The notes under the pieces are model-generated. The model saw nothing but the letters and a program-made list of their open reading frames with translations. It made no database searches and was not told where the DNA came from. The position numbers and the translations under genes were made by a program. From the NCBI GenBank assembly GCA_001695595.3, contig MBPM02000088.1:224911-288910 (forward strand): 64,000 nt of DNA, read 5' to 3'. The stretch comes from Plasmopara viticola (taxonomy: Eukaryota > Oomycota > Peronosporomycetes > Peronosporales > Peronosporaceae). Position 1 is the stretch's first letter. Every line of letters starts with the position of its first letter. Shown in pieces: positions 35,675 to 47,475 of this stretch.

Positions 35675-38600
35675 GAGAGCACAAAGTGGGATAGTTGAGG
35701 GAGACACTTCTTCCGTTGAATTTTGAGCTTCGTTAGTGCTCACCTTTTGTGTCAGTAAGTATACATGTGTGAAATTTCAGGAGTAGATATATAAGATAGA
35801 GAAATTGGCGGCTTCCAATACTTATCGCCACTCCCCGAAATAGTCAAAGTGACTGTACTCGAAAAGGATTAAAGGGTTGGCCTGCCTCGCATAGAAATAT
35901 TAAGTGCAGGCAGCATTTATTAAAGCAGCGACCTCGATCGCTCTTCGATAGAACCACATTCATTGACAGGCTCTCTCCTCCAGAACACCGAGAATGAGAA
36001 GCGCCTCGTCCTGTAATAAATGATGTAGCATTCAGTGATTCGACTTCAGCATTAATGGTCTAAGGTATTGCCCGGCAAAGTACAATCCGCTACTTCGGCT
36101 GCACTAAGAAGAGCACATGATTCTTGACTGTTATAAAGATGGAGGCCACGCATTCGAAGAAAGGAAAGCGCTAATTTCCGTTCGTGGCATAAAGTTCTGC
36201 TGGTGAAAGACTACGTTCCTCCAATGAATGTAGCTAAATACACACCATAGTTGCTTTGCACCGAAGAGATCGGCAAAAAACCCAGTAAAGCTTGATGCTG
36301 GTGTGACATAAATCATTGCATATTTCAAATATGTGTAGGAGAACGAGGGTGGAATAATTGTTTTGAGTCTTTGTTACTCGGTCACATCGAGGTTTTTTGT
36401 GCGCTTGCAAGCAAATGCGATCAACGAAATAAAATGTCCGATGCTCTAAACACAAAAGCAAGTAATGTTTTTGGTTCTAGGTACGGAATAAACGTGCCTG
36501 TAGATTTAAGCAGCATTAAGTCATTTCTTTTTCTCGAAATGGATAAGTTAGGCAGCGCGATTCTTGTATTGACTATCAAAAACATACTATATATTTAGGC
36601 CTTTCACGCCTGCGCAGCAGCAATTGATCCCGCTTTTAATGTGCGTATGGCCCCTTTAAGCAAATTAATATCCGAAACAATGTAAAAAATATATAGAAGG
36701 TACTCACACCTCTTCGTCGTCCACAAAACGTTTCAGAACCACTACTTAAGCTCCGCTAAGTGACACGGCTACCAAAGACGCCATAGTAACCGCTTAAGTG
36801 TGTGTGACATAGTTTGCAGGTGGATAGCATGGTACTACCGGCTTCAGGATCAAGCGATAGCATAGGTCCGCCAGACAACGTAGATACATATGCGGAATAT
36901 AGCATCACCAATTGCTGGTAACAAAGTCTCGCAATCAAGTTGCGTAGGTCGGGGAGACGCAATGGGTACCACAGCGTCGCATACAGATAGCATGACTTTA
37001 CCAGCTGCTGGGCAAAAATTTCTGCAAGAATCAAATGTACAAAACGACAATTCGTCATTCCTGGTGTCAAAAATTGGCCTGATGGTTGACGAAACACCTT
37101 ATTTAAGGAGGTAGCTTAAATTGTAGTCATGTCGTGCTTTGATTGTCACTGCCAATCAATTCGCTTATAGTTGAGAAAGTCTCTTTAATCGAGAAAAATC
37201 GAAAGTCGTAGTCTACTACGCAGTATACACACGACTGACTCACTAAGTTAGTGGGGTCGTGTCCATAAGGATTGGATTTGTAAAAAAAATATTTTGTCAT
37301 GTAAATGTGGGAAAAATCATGCCAAGACAAAAAATCAGCACGTGCTATACGATACACTTTATATTTTGCGCAGCTTTATATCCTTTGATATCGAGCGGAT
37401 CTCCAGTTATTTAGTCAGATTTGTGGTACATAGTCACGAGCATTTACGATACATGTTGACTTTCAGTTTTAAGGGTTCGGACAAGAATGGTGGTTCCTGG
37501 TGCATGAACGACATTCTACCGGTGATTTTTCGGCTTACATACTAAGATTACTTTGAAGGATATCGAAGGGGGTATAAACTTTGCCTGATTTATATAAATC
37601 ATCTACGGTAGTAAGAAATCAAATAAATAGTGCTAAAACAGCAATCGAATGATGGGAACAATAAGTGTTTGTAATAAAGCTAGTACTAGGGTGTTTACGA
37701 AAACATAAAGGAAATCCTCAGCTTGCTTCTGATCTAGCTTTTTCGGACGAGACAAAGCTGTTCAGTGTCGCTTACAAAGCTCCCGACGACAAATCGTTTG
37801 AGCGTTACCGTTGATCGAGGGAAATCGTTGTGAGCGAGTTGTTTTGCTTTAGTGCACCAAAAGAAAATACTTCATTTATGACAAATCGCTACTTGTCATT
37901 GGCATATTTCTACATTCTGTAATACAAACTTTCTATTGTATGCTTAGACCTTGCGTCCCTGTGGGCGGGAAAAAACAAATTGTTTCACTCGCCTTAAATT
38001 GGCAAGACAATTGCGTCCTTCGCAAAGTGAAAATCTCGTGCTGAATACGAGCCCGGCAGACTCAGCGTGCTTGCCGTCGCGGTTTTGCGTCCACATTAGC
38101 ATAAAAAAGCTACTTTATCATACGAGATATGGAGTAAATGGCAGCGGAGAGCTTTTACAGCACAAAGAAGCCAAAGTTGGGTGCTTGTTACATCGACAGC
38201 GATCGCAGCTGCACCGCTGTAGGTGGGCAAGCGGTTTGCTCTACTTAAGGTGGGATTTACAGATCCACTAAGCGTTGCTCCGAACGACGAAGACCTGGAT
38301 TGCCATGTATTCCTGGAGGTGTATGATTTTTCAGGTAGCAATCATTTGGCTAGAGGAACATTCTTCGGTCTCCACACCATAATGGTGGATCCATATATAC
38401 AAGTGGATGAACAAGTATAAGAGGACCCGTAAGGGTTCTAACTCGCGGCTCTCACGTTGGATTCTTTTTAAAACAATCATATAGCGGCGGGGTGTTGGTA
38501 GCCCATAAGCCTCGATTTCGTCATTTGTATGCATAAGACAAGGTCAAACTGCGCATTGTAGTATTCATATGCTGTTTCTGCATTAAACACCTGTTTAAGC

Positions 38601-39890
38601 CAGTACAATTGGGAATCATACACCAAATAAGTTTCCTAGATACAATTTTCGAATACCGTGCTTACGGTAAGATAGAGACCGCTGTGTCTTGGGTGTAACC
38701 GCTCGCTAATGTCGAAAGCGACCACCCATAGAGAGATGGTCAGATGATAAGGCTCAACCGTGCACTGCGCAGTATGTGCGCTGAGACGCCACATTCGCAA
38801 GTCTATAAAACTCTCATGTTTGAGTACACACTATACAATGCGAGTAGTGCACCACTTTTATTAACTCTTCCAAGCATGAAAACTTGAGTGGAAAAGGAGA
38901 AGATGATCAAGAGCCTTTTCTCCCATGCCTCTCGCGTGTGATTAGCATCCTCGTGAATGGGTCCGCTATACTTAAAAGTCGAAAGTTGTAATAATGCTGG
39001 ATGCTAGCTACGTAAGAAATCACACCACCGAGAGTTGCTGAGTATAATAGCTAAGGAGCTATCGTAAAGGGTACAGCAAATATTCACCGTTTATGGTATC
39101 GGTGTACTCGAGCAAAACGAAGGTCCTTCGCACGAGTAGTTTTTTTATATAATAATACATATACACAGATAAGCACGAATTGAGCAAAGCTTTGTAGTTG
39201 TTGAGTCTCGAGTTTTCCTTCTTTGCCTAAGATCCTTACGAGATTCAAAATCTTAGATCTGTATCGCGGGTTCTGTCTGCCATAGTACATTTGTTCACGT
39301 CATCACTACTTGAGCGAGAGTGAAGTTACGACTGCTGGGCTTATATTGTAAAATAGTAAATTTGGCCTGTTTTTACATAGTGATGAGGTAGCAACTTACC
39401 TTTTAAGAAAGCCCAAATATCACGATTAAAGTGCACTGACGGCAACGTCTTCGAACAAGGCACTAACAAAGCGGTTCAAAATACGTAGTAGGCATGCATA
39501 TAAGTACTTAGCCGTAGCTACGTCGTCAGTGCGAGTAGCAGGTATTTTCTAGCATTCCAATATAATTACTTTTACTACATGAAGTCTTCGCAACAGACAT
39601 AAGGCATCAGGGCGGCAGCAAAATGCAATCGCGTGAAGATTTGAGAGCGCACCGAAGGTGATATATGCCACGGTAGATGTAGCCGAACGAACTAAAGTCG
39701 TCCATTCATGTAAAACGAGATTTCTTGATTTGGACAGCATGCAGACCAAAGATTTCAATACTCCAGCTCGCAGCTCCGCTCTTGAGATAAAATCCTACAA
39801 TTAAACAGAGAAACTGAATGACGATTCGAATATATTAATTAAGCCATGGAATAAATCAGTATTTTTAAAGCATTAAAACGGCATGAGTTT
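35675..39890 (+). other. unit 2, 5' module: degenerate sequence upstream of the CM1 gene
   Basis: Collinear with 20241-24461. Coding-like plus-strand frames occur at 36371-36598, 36890-37114, 37294-37545 and 37951-38271. The frame at 38223-38420 is the best-preserved version of one segment and reads PNDEDLDCHVFLEVYDF followed by SNHLARGTFFGLHTIM. This has the look of late beta-strands of a C2 domain, but the evidence is weak. The modules are otherwise broken. The immediate upstream region of 39891 matches unit 1 closely. Confidence 0.45.
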
Positions 39891-41570
39891 ATGGAAAAAA
39901 CAAGTCGACCAGTGCGACACGGCGTAGGACTTTTCGCATACACTCTTTATTTAAATCCACAAAATATCATATTGTATCCCGATTTTCCCGCTTTTTCAAT
40001 CGAAAACCGTCAATTTGAAAACTCTATCAAGTTGAATTCGCGCGCGAAACATAACGATAAAGTAGCTACGAGTCATTTTGTAATGGAGACCCCACAGCAC
40101 ACGCGCGCGAGCAACAGCGGCATCGGAATGCCCATGACACCCACCCGCGAACACTCCACGCTGTTGCGTGAGCAGGAGGCAGAGCAGGAGCGTCTGCGTA
40201 TGGACAATTTTAACCAAGCTCTACGTATCAACTTTTTGGAGGAGCGCTTGCTGCGCATGAAGCAAGGCACAGACTTTTGTAGCGAGGATGTCGAGAGCGA
40301 ATTGGCACAGTTGCGTATTTTATTAAAAGAGCGTGACCACGAGTTGCGACAGCGCAATTTTAGTATGATTCGGGCCACCGAAGCTATAGATATGCTGAAT
40401 GCCCAACTCCATGAGGCCCAAGCAGCGGCGGTTCGAGCCAGAGAAGAGGCCCAGCGAGACGCAGAAGCTCAATTACATCAACGTATGGAAGAAAGAGACA
40501 ACATTGATGCGGAAACGGCCGCGAAATGGCGAGCGGAATTGGATGCAGCGCTGCAGACGGAACACCAGAGCCGCTTGAAGGCGCAGAAGCTCGAACACGA
40601 GCTACAGCGACAAGAGGAAGTTGTGGCGGCGCTTAAAGATGACAAAGAGGCAGCCCAGCGAGAGATTGATAGTGTCAAGGTGGAGCTATGTTCTCATTTC
40701 AGTTGTGGCCGTCAGGTCTTGAAGAAGAATCGACACCAGTCGGTGACTAGTCTTGTGCGCGAGACTTTTTCAGCGCTTGAAGAAGAGTTTGAAACAAGGA
40801 CTCAAGCTTTGCAAGCATGCTGGAAACAACACGATTTGTCGGTGAATTCCAAGCTTGAGCACTTGGCGTCACAACTACGCTCTAGTCAAGGCAAGTTGGA
40901 AGTGTTGCAACGTTCCCTTGTTCATGCCAACGATGCGAATCAATCTTTGGAAAAGTCTTGGTCTATCCGGTGGGAAGAGCTGCGTTTGGAGAGCGATAAT
41001 GAGCGAAGATCGCTTGAAAAGGAAATTCGTCATCTCCAAAAGAAAGCAGCCGAAGCACAAAAAACACTATCTCAAGCATCTGGCGAATTACAGACGTTAA
41101 AGCGAAGCCAGAAGAAGTTGCGTGACGAATCAGACCGTGAGAATCATGACCTAAAGGAAAGAAATCGTCTGCTGTTTGAAGAGATACACGAGCGCCGTCG
41201 GTCATCTGAGCATGCACGCAAGCAGTACATGAAAGCAGTAAAGGAAAACAAGGAGCTGCTTAAGGCGATTCAAATGTACAAGGATGCTATTTGTGGACGC
41301 GACAAGGACATCAAAAAGTACAAAGCAATGATCATTAAATACGCTCAACAGCTAAAGCGACGTGTGGAATTTGGAGACGCAAAGCAAACGTTGTTGGAGC
41401 AGCTTGAACAGACGCAGTATATGATCGACGAGACGTACAAACGATGGGAAACCAGTTCATTAGTTTGTGGTCTCGAGTCAAGTTCGCTTGATAAAGACGC
41501 GAGCTACAAGCCAGAGTATCTGCAGCTAAACGACTACATTAACCAGATGCATTTGGTGGCAGGCAGATAA
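39891..41570 (+). CDS. CM1-domain coiled-coil protein (centrosomin/Spc110/Mto1-like), copy 2
   Basis: Same 559-codon architecture as copy 1: CM1 at about 89-160 and two long coiled-coil blocks around the Cys/Lys hinge; the alternative start Met65 is at 40083. It differs from copy 1 at 22 residues and from copy 3 at 16. Residues unique to this copy are S36, K146, E151, L195, I259, F270, E297, Q305, L343, L382, D412 and I481; residue 394 is Ser here, Leu in copy 1 and Phe in copy 3. The core FLEERL segment is unchanged. There is no stop or indel. It is the most diverged copy at protein level; whether it is expressed cannot be told from sequence. Confidence 0.8.
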   Translation: MEKTSRPVRHGVGLFAYTLYLNPQNIILYPDFPAFSIENRQFENSIKLNSRAKHNDKVATSHFVMETPQHTRASNSGIGMPMTPTREHSTLLREQEAEQERLRMDNFNQALRINFLEERLLRMKQGTDFCSEDVESELAQLRILLKERDHELRQRNFSMIRATEAIDMLNAQLHEAQAAAVRAREEAQRDAEAQLHQRMEERDNIDAETAAKWRAELDAALQTEHQSRLKAQKLEHELQRQEEVVAALKDDKEAAQREIDSVKVELCSHFSCGRQVLKKNRHQSVTSLVRETFSALEEEFETRTQALQACWKQHDLSVNSKLEHLASQLRSSQGKLEVLQRSLVHANDANQSLEKSWSIRWEELRLESDNERRSLEKEIRHLQKKAAEAQKTLSQASGELQTLKRSQKKLRDESDRENHDLKERNRLLFEEIHERRRSSEHARKQYMKAVKENKELLKAIQMYKDAICGRDKDIKKYKAMIIKYAQQLKRRVEFGDAKQTLLEQLEQTQYMIDETYKRWETSSLVCGLESSSLDKDASYKPEYLQLNDYINQMHLVAGR

Positions 41571-44149
41571 GTGCGAGACCTGGATAGAGAGCCCACGACT
41601 GATGAGTTTATGAGAGTTTCCGGAGTCACGCTTGTTTCTTGCAACCGATTGCGATGTATCATTGCCCCAACCAGGTTGTATACCATATTCCCAACGCGAG
41701 GAAATTGGTAGTTGTATGTGAAACGTAGTGTACTTTTATATTTTGCTCTCAGATTGTAAATTATATTTGTAGAATATAAAATTATGTATCTTCGAAGTAT
41801 AAAAAAACTAAAACGGCTTGCATCTTGTAAGATAAAAGTCATACTTTCGACGATAATTTTGTATGAAGGTTTACAGGATCGGAGAAGTAGGTAACTTTGA
41901 ATGCTGGCATCCAGAAACCTTTTTGAAACAGAAAATACCTAGAAAGGAGACGATAAGCGGAGTTGTGCAAGGACGCAGGTTGACTTTGTGGCCAAGGATG
42001 TAAAACCAGATAATGAGGTCCAACTAAAAGAATCAATTTATATACGATGAGCAGGCGAAAGTGGTTTTCTGGACATTTGTACGTGCACCGAGCATGCCGC
42101 AATTTTAAACCTTTATGTTTAAGAAGTGTCTTTTGGTCAATATATAGCCTTTGCAAGCTGCCACCCGGCGGGAATTAGCACGCGGTCCTACTGCGACATT
42201 GAAGCGACAAAACCATCTATGCTGACACGCAAGAGTTAGGAAACACGGTGTGTACTTCTCAAAAGATTCAGCTAATTTTCTTTCTTGAAAGCTAGTTTAA
42301 AGGTTCAGCGATTTTCGCAAGTTGCTGCTACAGATTAAATAGTGCTAGATAGACTCGTGAGTCGCACGATTACGGGTAATAGAGGAAAAGACTGCTTTGA
42401 TCAAAATAAAATAGAAATAGGCGGAGGGATTGATAGCTTTGCCTAAAGTAATTCAGAAGTCAATGTAGCTGTGTTTAATATGACCAGAGCAAGGTGGGGC
42501 GAAGATCTGACTTGTCCTGGAGGAACGCAAAGTGAAGAGAAGTACGAAAGAAGCTGGAGAGGAATGGCAATGACAACCTATTGATGCCTGAGTCGATTTT
42601 GAGATGTTTGGTAGTGGCAGCCTTATGAAGGGTATCAGCAAAAAGCGCTTGTTTAATCAAACTGATGCAGAACACGTGAACTCAATAAAAGCGGAAAATT
42701 AAGCGATTTTGTCTTAGATGCGAATATTAAGACGTCATGAAAGACAATTAGCGGAACTTGATGAAGAGAGCAAAGATGACATCGAGCATGTGGCATCGAA
42801 TAAAAATATTCTCGACGAAAACGCTTTTTGCCAAAGTCTTTATGACGTGGTTGCGTAAAGCTATCACCCCTACGCCATTAAACCTTTATTCGATATTCCG
42901 TAGCATCATTTTTTGACAACTCTTTTGATTTGATTAGCACAATTCGGGAGAGCTGGACCCACTAATTAATTTTAGATTTTTTGAACATCTTTTGCGATCA
43001 TATACTACTTTGTGAAGTGCTTGCTGCTCATTTGTCGACGCTCACTTACCAGAAGTATCGTGATGTGTTAGATGAATGGTATGTGTCATGATCTGCTATT
43101 AGATCGTTCGCGAAAAGTTTACATAGCATACTAGCAATAGTCGCTGCTTACATACGCTGTGTCCTTGCAGACGTTGTTGCTGACAGCATCGAGTATACGA
43201 TTGTGCGCTGCAAAGTCTTCGAGACACTCGTGGTATCAGCTACATTATGCAAATATAATTCAGCATACATCCATATTGCAAATGTGATCGTGTAGCCTGA
43301 AAGCCGTTTTGCTATTGGTTGCTTTCTGTCCCTATGAGCTCGGGTACCTGGCTAGTTTGCAGTGTGTCACTTGCTGTAAAATAAGGCACAGCTAGCAAAA
43401 ACGGATGCTTATATCACCACTGAAAAATGTTCAAGGAACACTAGCCATATTTTACGGAATTAATTGCACTTCTTTCGGAGTGCCATTTACTAGTGCTGAA
43501 GATCCATGTCACAAGTCCACAAGTAGATGGACTTATGACACAATCTTAATACTTCTAGTCAATCAGCGTGCCGTAAGCGCAAAACTCTGGCGAATCGTGA
43601 GCTGCATGAAGCAAGCATATTTTTGGGCTTTGAGTTCACCCAGCTTATCGCTTCTTACTGGGGTTTATTTGCGTGCTCAAGCAAATAAATAAGTATCTTG
43701 TAATATTCGCTATAGCCTGGGATGGATCAGGTATCAGCAAGCTGTGTAATATTAACATGCTAAAAGCCAATGTCCAACGACCTTGAACCCCAACAAAAAA
43801 AATTAAGCTTTCCGTCACGATTAAAGACGTTTGTTCGTCTGACCAGCCAGCAATTTTGTAATCTTACGAGAGCTTTTGGGCCTGAGTCTTCTATTTTCTT
43901 TTCGTGCACCAAAATACATGTCACTTTCAAAACAGAATGCCGCATAGGTTGCTAGCGTATTCCGTTTATTACAGTCGGTCACATCCAGGACAGAGGGTCG
44001 AACTTAACGCAGCACGCGGCCTGTCGCTGTGGATCATGTTATCCTTGCTGAGCAAACAGGTTTGTACCTTTATACAGAAAAACGACAATTCCATATAAAT
44101 ATGTACGCCATACTACTTGTATGAGAAGGCGGTCTTTCTAGTCTCTTTT
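41571..44149 (+). other. unit 2, 3' module: decayed coding-like DNA
   Basis: Collinear with 26142-28694. The frame equivalent to 27150-27470 lies near 42600-42930. Here the codon that is a stop in units 1 and 3 (after RRHERQ) is Leu, giving RRHERQLAELDEESKDD, so the ancestral frame was probably longer. Other stops remain. The 95-codon frame recurs at 43405-43692. The 93-codon frame of units 1 and 3 is broken here near 43780. A tcaatatatagcctttgcaa segment at about 42137-42156 is absent from unit 1. Confidence 0.4.
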
Positions 44150-44421
44150 TGTAAGCACACCACCTGTGTTTTAGCAGTCGCGGAGGGAGCTTCTTGTCAG
44201 CTGGTAGTCGACTAAAGGTTGGGTGGGGAGCGAAGCAGAGTCAGCAAAAAGGAGTAGTTCTGCTCAGAGTAGATTGGTGGGTGAAACAACTTGGAAAACC
44301 CTTGCGAATGTTTGTCTTGCTACTGCCTAACTGGTGGCTCTAAGCCAACTATTGCTACAATCTTAATTTTTTTCATTCTAAGCACTCCACATAAAATTTT
44401 ACAAATATTGGATAATTAACA
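44150..44421 (-). repeat. LTR of gypsy remnant A, unit 2 (272 bp)
   Basis: Positional and sequence equivalent of 28695-28966, starting tgtaagcacacc and ending taattaaca, with a few substitutions. Confidence 0.7.
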
Positions 44422-47205
44422 ACTAATACTGCTAATAATTATGCCTTGATTATCTGTAACCACAGATTCTATGGATAGTTTCAACGCATATGTATTTTTG
44501 GAGAGATGTAACTTTATGGCGTAGTTGCCGCTGCCGGCCAATTTGCTGGTGACATCAGTTACGTCTCAAAACTTCCTGCGATAGTTTTAAGAGATGGGCT
44601 TCATCTTTATGGATTTCTTATATATAGATGAGTCCAGAAATCTGCGTCGTAATCCCTTCCTTCTTGGCTTCATACTGCAGATTTGCTTTGTACTTACGCT
44701 TTCAAATGCCGTCTTTAGCGATTTGTACCGCGTAGCTATCAGCCAATATGACTTTATCCACCTTTTATTGACGCTAAGGGTCCTCGTGCTTTGGCATCAA
44801 CGCTGAAGTGAAGAGCACTGAATGCATCTTCAATCCTTCGATAGTCCCAGCTCATTAATATTTCGCGAAGCCTTTGTACAATCGAGAATGGTCTAAGCAA
44901 TCTTGGCGCGAGATTCTTTGACTGAAAGAAATTTTTGTGACGGACACTTCAATTATTGTCGTTCAAAAGCGCCATGTCTCCAGCTTCGAAGTCAAAGACA
45001 AGTCTATTATGGTTGTAATAATACTTCATGCACTTTTGGCTTTGCTTCTTTTATCCTGTGCGACCTTTTGTAGAGGGACTTGACGAAGCTCTTGTGCTGA
45101 CTTTCTCAACCTGCAAAGTTCTGGTTCTGATGCCCTATCATCAGGCATCTAAGGAACATATCCCAGATCTGTTTTGATCTAATTGTAGATTTTACGCATC
45201 GGCTATCGGCTTTCTTTGCCAAAGGCAGAAAGTCGGTTCAGTTAATTTGTGCTGGGTTGATAAAACCTTGACGGTAGCTTTCAGCGAAGGATTAGTACTT
45301 CCCGTTTGGCGATCCATTTGTGGCTTTTAGGTCAGAGACAAATCGCGCTGCTCTGCCACAGCAGACACGGTTGCTTACCATAGCTTGAATGAAATTTGGT
45401 GTCCCGGTCAGACACAATGGTCTGTACTATGCCAAATCGTTCATTTAATTTCTCATAAAATCTCTGCAAATCCTGCAGTATCGTGCGTTGTCGTTGTAGC
45501 GACAAACTTACCCCTTATTGTTAGCAATTAAAAGTCACCACGACGGCATTTAAGCCACTTTTGGTCAGAGAAACAATAAATTCCATTAAATATCGATCTA
45601 TCTACGTCTTGGAATTTTATAAAGTCTGAAGTTATCCTGCTGCAATGTTTGCTTAGCCTTGTTACGTTAACACAATCCGGTTGACCGGATTGTTGCTATG
45701 ATCTCGCGAATCTTAGTTGCACCCAGTAGCCATCGGAAGCTATATCGGGTGGCTTTACGCTTTCTTTTTGGATAGTGTTTTCATGCATCAGTCACGGTGT
45801 TAGTATTATCGGAATTCACGTACACAAATGCAAAAATTTAGCAATCCAGTTGAATCATCAAGCCGCCTTTTGTTTTTTTCTGCACCAGGACCATCTCAAT
45901 ACTCGTGTGACCCGTTCTGACCGTGATTTTTTGATCGAAAAGATTCATACGTCATACATTCAGCCCAGGCATGATTGCAAGTAGCTTTCGCTCAAAATCT
46001 GAGAAGTTCACCATAGTTGGCTGTATTTCCAAACTGGAGAATCAACAGAATGCTCTCGCTCTCCCTCCTTTTGACCCAAGTTTTTTTCCGATCTCGAAGA
46101 TTGATACGTCCATTAGGGTACCAAATAATTTCAAAACTTTGGACGACTAAGTACTGGTTGGGTCGTCAAGCAACTTTTGAGCTTAATGAAGCATTTTGGT
46201 GATAGTTTGAGCTTTCGTTCAAGGGCAATTTTTCTTTATTCTGGCTTGGAGTGGTTCTGTATATTGCGCAAAGGCCTTAAAAATCGTGAGAGATAGCTAA
46301 AAAAGCGTTCCATTTGCTTCTTTGTCTTGAACAGAGACCATTCTGCGACAATCGTCACCTTGTCGGTGATGTTATTCGATAAAGTCTGTCTTAGCATGGG
46401 TTCTCGCTTACGTAGAGCTGACACTTGGACACATTGATGTGTAGTTGCTGTTCTTTACACCACTCGAGCACATGCCGTAAAGTTGTACCGTAATTTTAGA
46501 CATCTTTACGATGAGACCACGTACATGTCGTCGAATACATTTTATCATTGTATGTATTAAATCTCGAAGGCGTGAATCTGTTGTATTTGATCTTGCATTT
46601 GAGCTTACATCCAGGCTCGATATTGCTTTTGTTGCTGAATGAGATACAGCAGTAGCCAATGCATAGACACTGCGTCTTGTCCTGCCTGCTGAGTAGATTT
46701 ACGCTTTCAGTGAATGTTGTAATATTTTTGTGTTCAAATCCTTACAATCCTTTTTTTCGAATGTTTTAGCTGTATAAACGTTGTTAGCCACAAATCCTTT
46801 CGAAGCTTGTTGAGGTCCTTGTTGCGGTCTGCTAAGGACTCGGTAGTAGGCTCCCGAGTCTTTTCTTTACTCATACAGGAAAGTCAAAGAGTGCAAATCA
46901 AGCAAGACCAAGTGTCTAAAAATTTGAAAGTCAATCTCCGTGACTTCAGCAGCGGAACAGGCATTTATCAAAAAGATTAAAGCGCTTCACCACAGACAAA
47001 GTGCAGTAACTACAGTTTTTTGTGCCAAACTAGCGTGCATTTAAACTCACAAACCACTGGACCTAACGTTTGTGCTGAAAAGACTCCCATCGTAATCTAA
47101 TAGGGTAATGTATTTCGTCATGTGACTCGTGCCAAAACTATAAGATGACTCGCTTCACGCTGTTGCACCCACGAAAACCCTTGCTTAGAATTCTCGGACT
47201 TTACA
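44422..47205 (-). mobile_element. Ty3/gypsy remnant A, unit 2: partial RT, RNase H, integrase
   Basis: Same dead element as in unit 1. The RT box and following helix lie at about 46400-46540, the RNase H end at 45775-45984 and the integrase VSDRD at about 45405-45420. It retains the 43-nt segment (cattaatatttcgcg…) near 44853 that unit 1 lacks. It carries many private substitutions compared with units 1 and 3, and lacks the duplicated gttcgttcgttc stretch near 46210. Confidence 0.85.
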
Positions 47206-47475
47206 TGACAAGTGCTACTATGTAACAAAGTTGCAGAGGGAGCTTCTTGAAAGGTTGGTCGTCAACTGGGGTTCGGGTGGTGAGCGAAGTGAAGTTGGCT
47301 AAGAGATAGTTTTGTTGCTCTAAGTAAACGAATGGGTGATGCTAAATGGTAAGCTCTTACGGATTCTTGTCTCTTAACAGCCTGGCTGGTAGCTCTTAGC
47401 CATCTACTGCTATCATTTTAATGACGATCATTTTCTACTCTCCATCTGAATTTCTACAGATTCTGGAGAATTAAC
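47206..47475 (-). repeat. LTR of gypsy remnant B, unit 2 (270 bp)
   Basis: Equivalent of 31719-31990, starting tgacaagtgctac and ending gaattaaca; two bases shorter. Confidence 0.7.
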
